Positions 11,701 to 22,215 of a DNA stretch of 64,000 bases are shown here, one piece after another; the first letter of the stretch is position 1, and each line of letters starts with the position of its first letter. Under the pieces are notes generated by a model, which saw nothing but the letters and a program-made list of their open reading frames with translations, had not been told where the DNA came from and searched no databases. This DNA is from Euphrasia confusa (Eukaryota; Streptophyta; Magnoliopsida; Lamiales; Orobanchaceae). A program made the translations under genes and the position numbers. The stretch is taken from positions 28,444,610 through 28,508,609 of the forward strand of contig OX940949.1 in assembly GCA_954870475.1 (NCBI GenBank), given 5' to 3'.

Positions 11701-12144
11701 GTCGACTCATTCTCACCCCGGGGAGTGGAATGGAGCCAAAGCCACTTGGTCATGTCGAGGACACAAATTAGAGACTTTCGTGTCATTTGATGACTAGATC
11801 GATTGTCTGCTCGGCTCCCTCATTCTATGAGAGATAGGGTCGTTCGCATGGTGAATCACTGGTTAGAAACTTCGAGTTTCACTTATGATTCTCCGCGTCT
11901 TGATTTACAAGATCGAATGGATCAAGTAATTGGGAGTCAATTGTAAAAATCTTTTGGTGTAGTAAACGTCCACACTATCGTGGCTTGCTACATTGAATGG
12001 GATTTTGGAACGATTGATGTAGACAGTTATAGAAGGGAGTAAAGGAGCGTATGTTAACGTAAACGTCCACCCTATCGTGGCTTGCGGTGAATATGCGTGT
12101 CCCAAACAATCTTCTTAGATACTGAGTAATGGTTTACACTTAGG

Positions 12145-13070
12145 TGATGGAGTTATATTCTAAATGTCTAGTTTAGTGACAATATGGAACTCCTTATCTG
12201 TGTTTTTTCATTATCTATTAATCAAACTGTCGGCATTTTTGTCTACCTTGTACTTGAATGCAATAGTCCTAGATATATACGTTGTAGACAGTATGGCGTG
12301 AGGAGACACGCGGAAGATCATACTGTCGGTTACTCGTATATTATCGAACAGAAGCTCACGACTTAGATGGACAGGGACAATCCATCGGTACGTCGTAGTG
12401 TGACTGGGTAATAGTTGGTCTTAACTATTATGTTACACTTGTACACTTGGTGTATTGAGCAGGACCACGGGAGGGCGTTCGATTTATACTAATCGACGTA
12501 ATCGAACTAGACCTCAGAGATTACGGATATACGAATTCCTAATCCCTATATAATTATAGGTGCGTGTGTCCAATTATCGGTTCTTTAACTTGCCAATGAG
12601 TGAGACTAATTGATTAGTCGAGATACTCGGTAAATTGGGAATCGGAATTGTACACACGGCATGCTATAGATTATAGACAGGAAACCGTGTCCCGTTTATC
12701 GGGTTGATGACGTCCCCGAGATGAGCTCATAAAGTTTATAATGTAAACCCTGCAGGTGGATTTGTTCCACATGATAATAAGGATGAGTGGTACTAGTCTC
12801 GGATAATAAGAAACGAATTAATTTAATTATTAGTAATTAAATAAATTCGTGGACGTTCGATATCTTAAACACGGGGAAAGTCGTATATGTAATTTCGGCG
12901 GAAATATTATTGTTGAAATAATATTAAATTAATTTCGGGAATTCAATTATTATTTTATAGTGGAGTTAATAATAATTAAAATTGAAATCGATTAATTAAG
13001 GAATTGCGTTTACGTATTCCAAGTTAATTAATATTTCAATTTAGCCCTTAATTAATTTAACCTTGGGTCC
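12145..13070 (+). repeat. L5, old diverged LTR fragment
   Basis: Starts TGATGGAGTTATATTC after a possible target copy ttagg (12140-12144). It follows the family U3 order: gatcatactgtcggttactcgta, gatggacagggac, acacttgtacacttggtgta, tcccgtttatcgggttgatga, ggtactagtctcgga. Identity to the other LTRs is clearly lower. It ends before any TATA box or GC-rich half, so only U3 is left. It interrupts the E2 leader. Confidence 0.75.
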
Positions 13071-13071
13071 C

Positions 13072-13101
13072 TGGTGTAGTAAACGTCCACACTATCGTGG
13101 C
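13072..13101 (+). other. 30-bp filler at a rearrangement junction
   Basis: These 30 bases are identical to 11955-11984, the first repeated box of the E2 leader and its flank. They sit between the broken L5 and the broken pol of element F. Neither neighbour continues into them, so they look like a patch copied during repair of a double-strand break. Confidence 0.65.
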
Positions 13102-13660
13102 CCTTAATGAGCTTCTGAACTGTAGAGGGAGAACTGCCCGTAATAATTATATCATCAACATACAACAGAAGAAAGATAACCGAGGCACCACGATGATGAT
13201 AGAAGAGCGAGGAATCTGAAAGACACTGCTGAAACCCCAACGAGGTGAGGAAGGAGCTAAAGCGCTGGAACCAGGCTAAAGGAGCCTGGCGGAGGCCATA
13301 AAGGGCCTTCTTTAGACGACATACATGCGTCGGGAAGCGCGAGTCAACAAAGCCAGGTGGTTGGGCCATGTATACTGGTTTGGGAAGAATGCCGTTGAGA
13401 AACACATTTTTAACATCGAGTTAATGAAGTGGCCATTTGTAATGGACTGCAAGAGCCAAGATGACACGAACAGTTGTAGCCTTGACAACTGGACTGAACG
13501 TGTGCTGAAAATCTGCGCCAGGAACTTGAGTAAACCCTTGAGCAACAAGTCGTGCCTTGTACCGCTCAATAGAACCATCGGAGTGATATTTTGTGCGAAA
13601 TACCCATTTAGACCCGACAATATTAACTACGGAAGGTGGGGAACTAAATCCCAAGTGGTG
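13102..13660 (-). pseudogene. Element F reverse transcriptase, N-terminal part, frameshifted
   Basis: The RT of element F follows its integrase on the minus strand but is spread over different frames. 13654-13421 gives KWVFRTKYHSDGSIERYKAR, AQGFTQVPG and the FSPVVK motif. 13405-13103 gives MFLNGILPK, then CRLKKALYGLRQAP and the catalytic YVDDI. It stops after the YVDD block. The RT C-terminus, RNase H, purine tract and 3' LTR are missing because of the break at 13101. The last in-frame residues read through into filler DNA and are not part of the protein. Confidence 0.88.
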
Positions 13661-16437
13661 TTTGAGTGTAATGCATCAATCTCTTCCTGCATGGCGGCAA
13701 GCCAGTGAGGAAATTTCATAGCAGATTTGAAACCACGGGGCTCAGGGGTAACAGATAAGGCTGTAAGTAGAGCATTTGTTGCGAGATTCACCGGGTACTT
13801 GGGTTTAAAGACACCGGCCTTAGCACGAGTAACCATAGGGTGATGAGGTTTCGGAGCCACGGGAGTAGTCGTAGTGCTGGATGATGAAGAAGCAACTAAT
13901 GGGAGAATGCTCGAGGAATCTGATGGAGATAATGTCAGACCATAAGTTGTCGGCGTAGGAGTAGGAGGTGTGACGACACGAGTGATAGACGTAGTAGAAC
14001 ATGGTCGACATAAGGGTGTAACAGCAGGCGTGGTCAGTGGTGGAGCTGGATCAGGAACGGCGGGTGATCGAACCGAGAAGTAGTCCTCATAGCCTGTGAT
14101 ATCAAGATGAGTACTAGGAGTAGCAGAACCATGACTGGTGAAGGGAAATGTGTCCTCGGCAAACTGAGCGTGGCGAGAAACAAACACACGGTCCGTAGAA
14201 GGATCATAACATCGGAACCCTTTGTACATACTGCTAAAGCCAATAAAGATGCAAGGACGGCTCCTGGGGGCCAATTTATGTGGTGAGTAGTCTCTGAGAT
14301 ACGGAAATACACGACAACCAAAAGGTTTAAAATTTGCATAATTTGGTGTGGTACCAAAGAGAACCTCAAAGGGAGATACATTGTCCAGCACAGACGAAGG
14401 AATCCGATTAATTATCTGAACTGCAGTGGAAAATGCATCAAACCACATAGAAACAGGGGCAGAGGCATGAAATAGCATAGATAGGCCCATTTCACAAATA
14501 TGACGATGTTTGCGTTCTGCTCGACCATTCTGTTGAGGTGTATAAGGGCAAGAGACACGATGATGTATGCCTTTAGTATCCAAAAAATGGCGAACTCGAT
14601 GATTCATAAATTCAGAACCGCCATCACTCTGAAAGGTTTTTAGATTTGTGGAGAACTGATTACAGACAAAGGTATGAAATTTCACAAATATATCGAAAAG
14701 TTCGGACTTTGTCTGCATAGGATAAATCCAAGTGAAACGAGAAAAATCATCCACAAATACAACGTAATAGCGATAACCCGTAGAAGTAGAAACAGGCGCA
14801 GGACCCCATAAATCACAGTGAACGAGTTCCAAAATAGCAGAAGCACGTTTTTCATTTAAATCAAACGAAAGACGCTTACTTTTGGCTAATTGACAAGAAG
14901 AACAAATACTCGGGTTCGGCAATAAAGAAGTAACACCCAAATGCCCATGTTTATTCAACAAAGAAATAGTAGAAAATGGGACATGCCCCAAGCGTAAATG
15001 CCATAAATGAAAGCTAGCTTTTAATTTGACGGAACAAACAATGGAGAGAAACGCAGAGGTACCACGATCAAGAACGTACAGACCATGCTCACATCGGCCC
15101 TGGGCTAGTACTGCTTTGCTGAGCCGGTGCTGAATAGTAAATATCTTATCAGAAAATAACACATCAACAGGATAATCAGCAGTTAACTTACTGATGGATA
15201 ACAAATTTTTCGTTATTTGAGGCACCACAAGAACATCAAGTAATTTCACATCAGGAGATAAAGTATGAGATCCAATATGAGATATAGGAAGTGATGTACC
15301 GTTCCCGACGACGACAGATTGTTGCCCAAAATACGGTTCAGTTAAATCAAGAGAGGTCGGCTGGGCAGCAATATGGGCTGAAGCACCTGAATCCACAAAC
15401 AAATCATAATTGTTGCTATAGGGCTGAGGTTGAAATGAGCATTGGGCCTGAAAAGCTTGGGCCAAATAAACATTCTTTTGGACTGAAGTGTTGGGCCGAT
15501 AGTGAGGTGCATGTGGATGGACATTACGTGGTAGTGAATTAACAGTACCTCTATTTAGGAAAATAGGGCATTGATTCGCATAGTGTTCACCTTTGCACAA
15601 TTGACATCGAGGAGGGAGACGGGAAAAACCAAGAGCTCGACCGTCGGAATGGTTTCCGGAGGAGACACCACGATAACCGGAGGTTTTAGAAGATCGCTGT
15701 CGAGAGTTCTGGCGAGGGGCAGACTCGGTCGAACGAGAAAAATTTTGAGAAGGGCTGGAGCCGCGTCGAGCGTCAGCAGCAAAGGCAACCTGAGAGTGAG
15801 ATGGGGACGCGTCCATGGCTTTGGACATTAGATCGAATTGTACGGCCTGGTGCAGGAGGTTCGTGAACACAGGTACAGGTTCGAGAGCCATCCGCGTATC
15901 AGCAAAATTGGCGAAGTGCGGCCCCAATCCTTGAAGAAAGAAGTGGCTTTTGTCAGATTCATCGACCGGTCGTCCGATTGCCGATAGTTGGTCACACAAC
16001 GCCTTGAATTTCTTTCCGTAATCCGGAACCGAGAGAGAGCCACGTCGGAGCGAGAGGAGCTTTTCTCGTAGTTGATTGGCACGAGAAGTGGAGGAGTGAG
16101 CGAAAGCGCGCTCGAGAGCGAGCCAAGCAGCACGTGAGTTTGTACAATCGAAGACTTCGGCCATCGCTTCTTCCGTAAGAGAGGAGAAGAGAATTCCCCG
16201 AATTTTCTGATCTTTAGACATCCAATCAGAGTAAGCGGGATTTGGGGATGTCGCTCCGTCCACGGTGACGGTGGACGCCGGAGGTAGTGAAGTGCCATCC
16301 ACAAAACCGAGCAAATCGAAACTTGACAACATTGGCACTACCTGTCGTTTCCATAGAAGAAAGTTGGAGGAATTGAGTTTGATTGAAAGCATGTGAATCA
16401 TAGTGGTGATAAGTATTGAATCGGTAGATGAAGCCAT
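13627..16437 (-). CDS. Element F Gag-protease-integrase polyprotein
   Basis: 936 codons open from an ATG at 16437, about 60 bp inside the primer site. Residues 1 to about 200 are a copia Gag with LNSSNFLLWKRQVVPMLSS and AWLALERAF. Around 280 is a zinc knuckle of the form C-X2-C-X3-H-X4-C (CQLCKGEHYANQC), one residue shorter than usual. Near 345 is the protease motif DSGASAH. Next comes the pre-integrase HLWHLRLGHV...CSSCQLAK, then the integrase D-D-E residues in HCDLWGP, QSDGGSEF and NGRAERKH. The KPFGCRVFPY segment and a Ser/Thr/Pro-rich linker follow. The frame ends at the start of RT, so the natural polyprotein is broken at 13627. The style suggests an Ale/Retrofit-like lineage, which I have not verified. 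Confidence 0.9.
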   Translation of the reverse strand: MASSTDSILITTMIHMLSIKLNSSNFLLWKRQVVPMLSSFDLLGFVDGTSLPPASTVTVDGATSPNPAYSDWMSKDQKIRGILFSSLTEEAMAEVFDCTNSRAAWLALERAFAHSSTSRANQLREKLLSLRRGSLSVPDYGKKFKALCDQLSAIGRPVDESDKSHFFLQGLGPHFANFADTRMALEPVPVFTNLLHQAVQFDLMSKAMDASPSHSQVAFAADARRGSSPSQNFSRSTESAPRQNSRQRSSKTSGYRGVSSGNHSDGRALGFSRLPPRCQLCKGEHYANQCPIFLNRGTVNSLPRNVHPHAPHYRPNTSVQKNVYLAQAFQAQCSFQPQPYSNNYDLFVDSGASAHIAAQPTSLDLTEPYFGQQSVVVGNGTSLPISHIGSHTLSPDVKLLDVLVVPQITKNLLSISKLTADYPVDVLFSDKIFTIQHRLSKAVLAQGRCEHGLYVLDRGTSAFLSIVCSVKLKASFHLWHLRLGHVPFSTISLLNKHGHLGVTSLLPNPSICSSCQLAKSKRLSFDLNEKRASAILELVHCDLWGPAPVSTSTGYRYYVVFVDDFSRFTWIYPMQTKSELFDIFVKFHTFVCNQFSTNLKTFQSDGGSEFMNHRVRHFLDTKGIHHRVSCPYTPQQNGRAERKHRHICEMGLSMLFHASAPVSMWFDAFSTAVQIINRIPSSVLDNVSPFEVLFGTTPNYANFKPFGCRVFPYLRDYSPHKLAPRSRPCIFIGFSSMYKGFRCYDPSTDRVFVSRHAQFAEDTFPFTSHGSATPSTHLDITGYEDYFSVRSPAVPDPAPPLTTPAVTPLCRPCSTTSITRVVTPPTPTPTTYGLTLSPSDSSSILPLVASSSSSTTTTPVAPKPHHPMVTRAKAGVFKPKYPVNLATNALLTALSVTPEPRGFKSAMKFPHWLAAMQEEIDALHSNTTWDLVPHLP

Positions 16438-16494
16438 CTTGCAAAAAAGGAAGAGAAGGGATGAATCGAGAGGGAGAAAAGAGTCGGATGTTTA

Positions 16495-16505
16495 GGCTGA
16501 TACCA
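16495..16505 (-). other. Element F primer-binding site
   Basis: Minus-strand TGGTATCAGCC, an initiator-Met tRNA match, directly adjoining the LTR end. Confidence 0.8.
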
Positions 16506-16819
16506 TGAGAAGATGTGAATAAAATCACCGATAGTGTTGAGGTTCTCATTATCTCTAGTTATAGGAGAAAATACAACAATGAATCCCGTAACTTAAGGGA
16601 TGTAAATAGGAAGAGATTACAACAAATCATATAAAACTAATGATTATATATTTTCCTTATTAGTTACAACGATGAAATGACTGCATTGTAAGTACGTCGA
16701 CCTTTATATCGGTCTCCGACTACAACGAATATGTAAATGCATGCATATAAAATCACATAATGCGCACAGAGAAAATACACATAGCGAAACACGTAAATAA
16801 ACAAGGTAACCCTTCAACA
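16506..16819 (-). repeat. 5' LTR of element F (about 314 bp)
   Basis: On the minus strand it starts TGTTGAAGGGTTACC and ends CACATCTTCTCA at the primer site. The right-hand target copy should be ttgta (16820-16824); the left end of the element is lost. Confidence 0.75.
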
Positions 16820-18153
16820 TTGTACCTACCTCGAATGATCGTAGTGAGACCGCAAAGTTCGAAGGTACCCGAAAATCCTAAGGCTCGTGCGTCTCGTCCT
16901 CTACAAGTACGTATCCTTAAATCAATAAATGTCTAAATTGCAATAAAATAATATTATGAGTAGTTCGACTATGGTGTAACGAGTTTGGTTTTCAAAAGTC
17001 CCTAAGTTGATTATTAGATGCTATTAAGTTTTGGGGTAGAAATTATAATTATTAGAATACAGCAGGACTAAATTAATTGGTTCCCTAAACTATGTGAACT
17101 CGACTACCAAAATACTAACTTTCAAAGGCTCTTTTGCAATAACGAATTATTAATTAAAAGTGGGTGTTAGGTTCTTTCTTCTTTCTTTTTCGTTTGGTAC
17201 AGAGAGAGAGGGGAGTTTTGGGAGTATAAGGAATGGGCCATATAGGTGATTTGGGTTTCTGGGTTTGGGTCCTTAAACAAATTTCGGTTCTGGGAGTCGA
17301 TTTCTAAAGGCGATATCTCAGGTTCGGGAAGGAGCGATCTCGTAACCGAGAATCGACCTCGTCCGACGACGGACTTCGTCGGACGCGGGGAAGGACGGGT
17401 CTCCGGTCAGACCGACCCTGGGTCGATAACTCGATGTTATTCAAGCTCGGCAGAGGTACGACGCCGACCCGTACGTTTATGGGTTAACACGGTATTAAAT
17501 TAAGGCCGATTTTACATCTTGAAATAGAGAGGGGTATTGACTTTCTACTGGTGCAGAATGTTTCAAGCTAATTTAGGTGATTTGGTTTTCGATTGCGGTT
17601 CGACTCGTGCTGCAGGATTCCCCCGAAAGTATAATTGGGTACAAAAGTCGGTCGGGTTTGTACAGTGACTAACCATGGCTACATGATCCTATTTATAAAG
17701 GTTATTAAATCTACTACAGTGGAAGAAAACAACCGACAAATAAATCGTTAGAAGAGTATATGTAACTAGGGATCTACTTTCAATGTTCATTGTAAACATA
17801 ATAACTACAGATTCTATGTAAAGAACCGAAGAGGAAAAGGTGAAAGATTGTGTACCTAAATTGTAAACATAATAACTAGAGATTCAATGTAAAGAACCGA
17901 AGAGGAAAAGGTGAAAGATTGTGTACCTGCTGCCGTGTGCTTTTTTCTTGGTGTGCGATTATGTGTAAGGTAGAATTGAGTATTTATAAGGGTGAGTGAG
18001 GGGGAAAACCTAAGAGGGTTTTGTTTTTAATTTTTGGTAAGAAGGGAAATTAAATAAATGGTATGTCTTGGTTGTCAAGATATATTTTAATGGGTTGGGC
18101 TTAGGTTCATTAATTAAATTGGGCTAAAGATTTGATTTGGTTTGGGCTGTATA
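16820..18153. other. Island of non-LTR-family DNA
   Basis: 1.3 kb matching nothing else in the window. GC content is mixed, with a GC-richer stretch at 17310-17480 holding the inverted pair cgtccgacga and tcgtcggacg. I find no convincing coding frame, RNA gene or TE terminus. It flanks element F on the left and E3 on the right and is the best candidate here for older host sequence. Confidence 0.5.
17790..17928. repeat. Direct duplication of 68 bp
   Basis: 17790-17857 and 17861-17928 are nearly identical, both running from ttgtaaacataataacta to gattgtgtacct, with a 3-bp spacer. It is a simple tandem duplication inside the island. Confidence 0.9.
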
Positions 18154-19801
18154 TGTTGGAATTCGATCACCCGGAGTTGCCGGAATTGCGGAACATGACA
18201 ACTCCGATAAAAAAACCTTCGCCGGAAATCACATGAACACCACGTACGAGCCGGAGCACGAGCCGAGCGCAGGACACGGCCGAAGCCGCGCGCACGCCAA
18301 GCCCGAGCCCCCGTCCGCGGGGCTCATGCGATCGAGGGATCGATCGCATCCAGCGATCGATCTGGTGGGGCTGCCCATGCAGCCCCCGCGGCGAGTCCGG
18401 CGACTCGCCGCCGCCTGGAGGGCTGGCCCACCTCCAGCAGGCCGCCGCGGGTCACTGCCCGAGGCCAGCGATCGATCGTGATGATCGATCGCACCCCGGC
18501 GTCCAGCCGGGGTTCGCCCCTCCGCGCCTCTCGCCGAAACCCTAGGCGGGTCGATCCCACGCGGTCCGGTGGTTTCACCACCACTGCGTGATCGTCCGTC
18601 TACTCCGGGGTTCGATCCTTGGATCTTGTTTTTCGATAATTGATTTCAATATACATGAATTAAATTGCGGAAATTTAATTCACCTTTCGATTCGTTGTGC
18701 GGAGAAACGAGATCTTATGATGACCTTGAGATCTTCCCACGTATTCCTTGCACTAGCTCGAACGTCGGGTGGGCGACGATCTTTCGAACTCCATGGATCT
18801 CCCTCTCTACTTTCTCTCTCTAGAATTGTGATCTTCAAGTTATGAGAATAGAGAAGACCATGTAGTGCTTTTATAGGCTACGTAGGGGATCTTAAGGAGG
18901 TGGAATATTGGGCTTCCAATAATAGTGATTAAATTGAGCCCAAGCCCAAATCTATTAATCCTTACTATTAATAATTAATTTATTTTCCACTATATAAATT
19001 AATTGCACTCCCAATATTAAACCATATTATATCAAATAATATTTCTCCGGTAGTATTATTTATTCCGTGTATTTAAGATAGAAATATCTATGAATAAAAT
19101 TAATTTATTGCTAATTAATTTATTCATCTCTTTTATCCGAGACTAGTACCATTCAACCTTAATTATTATGCGGAACGAATCCACCTGCAGGGTTTACATA
19201 ATAATTCCTTATGAACTCATCTCGGGGATATTATCAACCCTTACGGGATACACTTTCCCGTCAAGTATTCACGGCATGCCATATATAAAATATAGTGACC
19301 CAACTTAACCGGTAATTAACCCAATAATTAAATCGGTTAATTCCTTTGGTAAATCAAAGTCACTTATATTAAATATACACACCCGCAATAGTATCGGGGA
19401 TTAAGAATAAAATACACTGAAACTTAAATCGATTATCCAAGGCAATCCTAATCGATAAATCTCAAGCGATCCGCCCAATACACCAAGTGTACAAGTGTGA
19501 TAAAATAATCAAGACAAATTATTTTCTCTCTCACACAACGACTATACCGATGGATTGGTCCGTGTCCATCTAGGTCGTGAGCAACTGTTCGATTAAATAC
19601 GAGTAACCGATAGTATGATCTTCTGTGTGGGCCCTACACACCATACTAACTACAACGTATAGAATCCAGGACTATAATTTGCATATATTTAATTATAAAT
19701 AATTAAATGCAAATAATTGTTTATTTAATTAAATAGATTAGTGGCAATGGATCGTGAGTTTCCGCTACTTAAATCTAGACATTAAGTACACAACTCCAAC
19801 A
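18154..19801 (-). repeat. LTR L6, 3' LTR of E3 (1648 bp)
   Basis: From tgttggaattcg to cacaactccaaca on the plus strand, followed by the reversed purine tract at 19802, so it is the 3' LTR of a minus-strand element. Left target copy gtata (18149-18153). TATA on minus at 18875-18868. It is almost identical to 31395-32955, which I take as its 5' partner. Confidence 0.9.
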
Positions 19802-22127
19802 ATCTCCCACTTGTACTAAGGTCTAGTCATTTCCTCCAAACTTCCGACTCCCATACTCATCACGTGCTTAAGTTGTACTTCCAAGAAGTAGTATGTGAAT
19901 GAGCACTCTAGGTTGCCGCTCTGAAGTTATCTTGGTGACTACAGCGTCGTCTCCCTCGACGATGACTCGTATCAGTTAGTACTTGCTCTATGTGTTATCT
20001 TACACTTATGGACTTGTGATTTCTTACGTTTGCCATTGCACCGCTATTCACATAGCCTTTGGCAAATTAAGAATCACATCTAAGTCCCAGAGATTATCCC
20101 GGAGTTATACCAAAACTTCCGCTGCCTCTGAGGCCGCTATTTGGTTACCCATGGCAGAGTCCGAAAAGCATCGTGCTTATCACTCTTCCATGTTAAAACT
20201 CCTTCTCCTTCAATAGTGAAACACATAGCCTGATATCGACTTACACCGGTCCTCATTTGATTAGAAATCTAAGAGAATGTAATCCAAAGGAAATGCTCGT
20301 CTGCTTCGTAGTCTAGAACAGTACTTCGAAAGTACTTTTACAGCATTCGAATATTCCTTTCCAGGATTACCTTGATATCCTCCCACTATGCTAACCGCAT
20401 AGCCGATATCAGGTTCTCGTTTTTCAACATTGCATTTATCAAGCTTTCCACACTCCAAGTGTAGGAAACTGCTTTCACTGCTTCTATCACCTTTATGTAT
20501 TCCAAAACACATACCTTAGATAGATGCATTCCGTGTTTGAAAGGTAGCGAATCTTTCTCGGAACTATGCATGTTAAAAATGAACCATAATCGTATATGAA
20601 ATTTAGAGAAGTACAATGTTCTTTTCTTGAGATCCTAGATCTTAAGAACATGCTCTAACTTCTTCTTTATCTCATATATCGATTTTTCTAGACAACCATC
20701 ATTTTATGTCTGACAACATCTTTACATTGTTACCAATGATAAAATGTTATCTACATAAAACCTCCGAGAAACACCACCTTGTTTCCATCACGTTTCCCAT
20801 ACACACGATTCGTCAATGCCTTTTGATGAATCCATCAAATGGACTATCTCATCAATGCGCAAGTTCCACGAACTCTAAGCTTTTCTTCAATCCCATCAAT
20901 GGATTGACTAAGCTTGTACTTTAAATGATCTTGCCTCTTAGCAATAATCCTTATTGCTCTCCAAGAAGGCACATTTAGATCTAGTACTACCTTCATGTAG
21001 ATCTAGGGATCGATTTCATGTATACTAGGTCCAGAGTCCGAAGACTCTCCTAGTCTTATGAATATCTCTGGTTGTCACACAACCTCCCACTACAACGGCA
21101 TTCCGGTGTATAAACAGTAATAACAGTAGGTGCAGTTAGTGGTGTACCGCTACTCGGTTTGGCTAGTTCTAAGTCTTAATCGTTTTCTCTCTTTCAAAAG
21201 TATCACGTCATTTTGGGCTTGTGGTTCATCTAATAGTCTTCCTCTAAGAACCGGGCGTTAGAACTTATAACGTCCTTCTGGTTCATAGTACTATTGAACA
21301 CACATCTTTTGTTTTTCCAGGATATTCTACAACCGCATTTGAATGCGCTGTTGTTTCCAAGACATATCCATAGAACATAGGTAGTTCCGTATAACTCATG
21401 CTTTTTACTACTTCTATAAGAGTTCCATTTCTTGTTTTCGACACACCATTTCTACAGAGAACTGTATGGTGTAGTCTCTTGGGATCCAATCCCAAGCTCT
21501 GATCATAGATCAGAGTCAATCAATTCTAATACTTGTCCGGATCTTATATCTTATATCCATAAAGGATTGCTTAGTCGTATTATCTTCCAAATTAGATTCT
21601 TAGGTCGGAAGGTCCACTCCTTCAACTTAATTGATCTTACAATCAATTTTCGACCTTTGAACTTCTTATTTGAATAAATATGACTTAGCATAAGAATCCA
21701 CAAGTATAAATAATTTAATAAATAAATCTCTTATTAGTAAAACGAGTTATATAAAACGGTTCGTTGCATCGTGGTGGACTCAGGATTCATCATTTATATA
21801 TTGCTAGCTAATGTACCAAAATAGATAATATCATTATTTCTTCTTATAACCATCAAATGATTAAAAGAAATAAAATATCCATTCATTAGAAATCCAGAAC
21901 AAAGTTCTTTCTAATATGAAAGGTACATAAAAGCAATAACCCAAAAGGAAATCCTATAAATTGTCCTCCACTGCAACTGCTGCCTCCTCTACAGCATTGC
22001 CCATGTAGACTACGATTTCTTCTTTTCTAAGTCGTCGGGTTTCCTGGAACCCTTGCATTTAAAATGCACATACCGTCAGTGGTTCCATATCTACACACTA
22101 GGTTCTGGTAGATAATACCACTGACTA
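19802..22127 (-). pseudogene. E3 decayed pol, second decay type
   Basis: Begins with the reversed purine tract atctcccactt and runs backwards through RNase H (cttccgctgcctctgagg near 20106), RT and integrase remains. No long frame is open. Its deletions match the E7 copy at 44536-46493 and the E10 copy at 62946-64000 rather than those of E1, E5, E6 and E8, so there are two separate decayed subfamilies. Confidence 0.8.
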
Positions 22128-22215
22128 TGTTTCACGACTAAAGAAAATTTCATACTTTCTTTGAGAGGATAATCAGACTTCCAGTACCCAGACTGTTTGC
22201 ATCGAGAATACTTGC
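22128..22215 (-). pseudogene. E3 gag C-terminal remnant with lost zinc knuckle
   Basis: Translates on minus as a knuckle-like segment in which key residues are changed: the motif reads SRCKQSGYWKSDYP, so the first and last Cys and the His are gone. The shared SLVVK tail follows. This subfamily copy therefore no longer encodes a working nucleic-acid-binding Gag end. The rest of gag was cut off by the E4 insertion. Confidence 0.7.

Larger units (their letters stand above)
9779..12144 (+). other. E2 leader (non-coding), cut before gag
   Basis: Long leader of a family member, more diverged than the others. 9965-10460 is GC-rich and contains two copies of a block of about 45 bp (10056-10100 and 10214-10258) with ccaccagtggtgg. 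10670-11330 is AT-rich with tandem repeats. 11480-11720 is the conserved module with the purine-rich aagtgggagaggg (11518-11530) and the antisense frame. The repeated box, here the 27-bp form with cactatcgtggc, is at 11962-11988 and 12059-12085. The leader breaks at 12144 and gag is absent. Confidence 0.75.

Noticed and set aside
13052..13102. Tail of the element F RT frame reading HDSVDVYYTRD
   Set aside because: This part is translated filler and L5 sequence, not RT. The real protein sequence ends at the junction.
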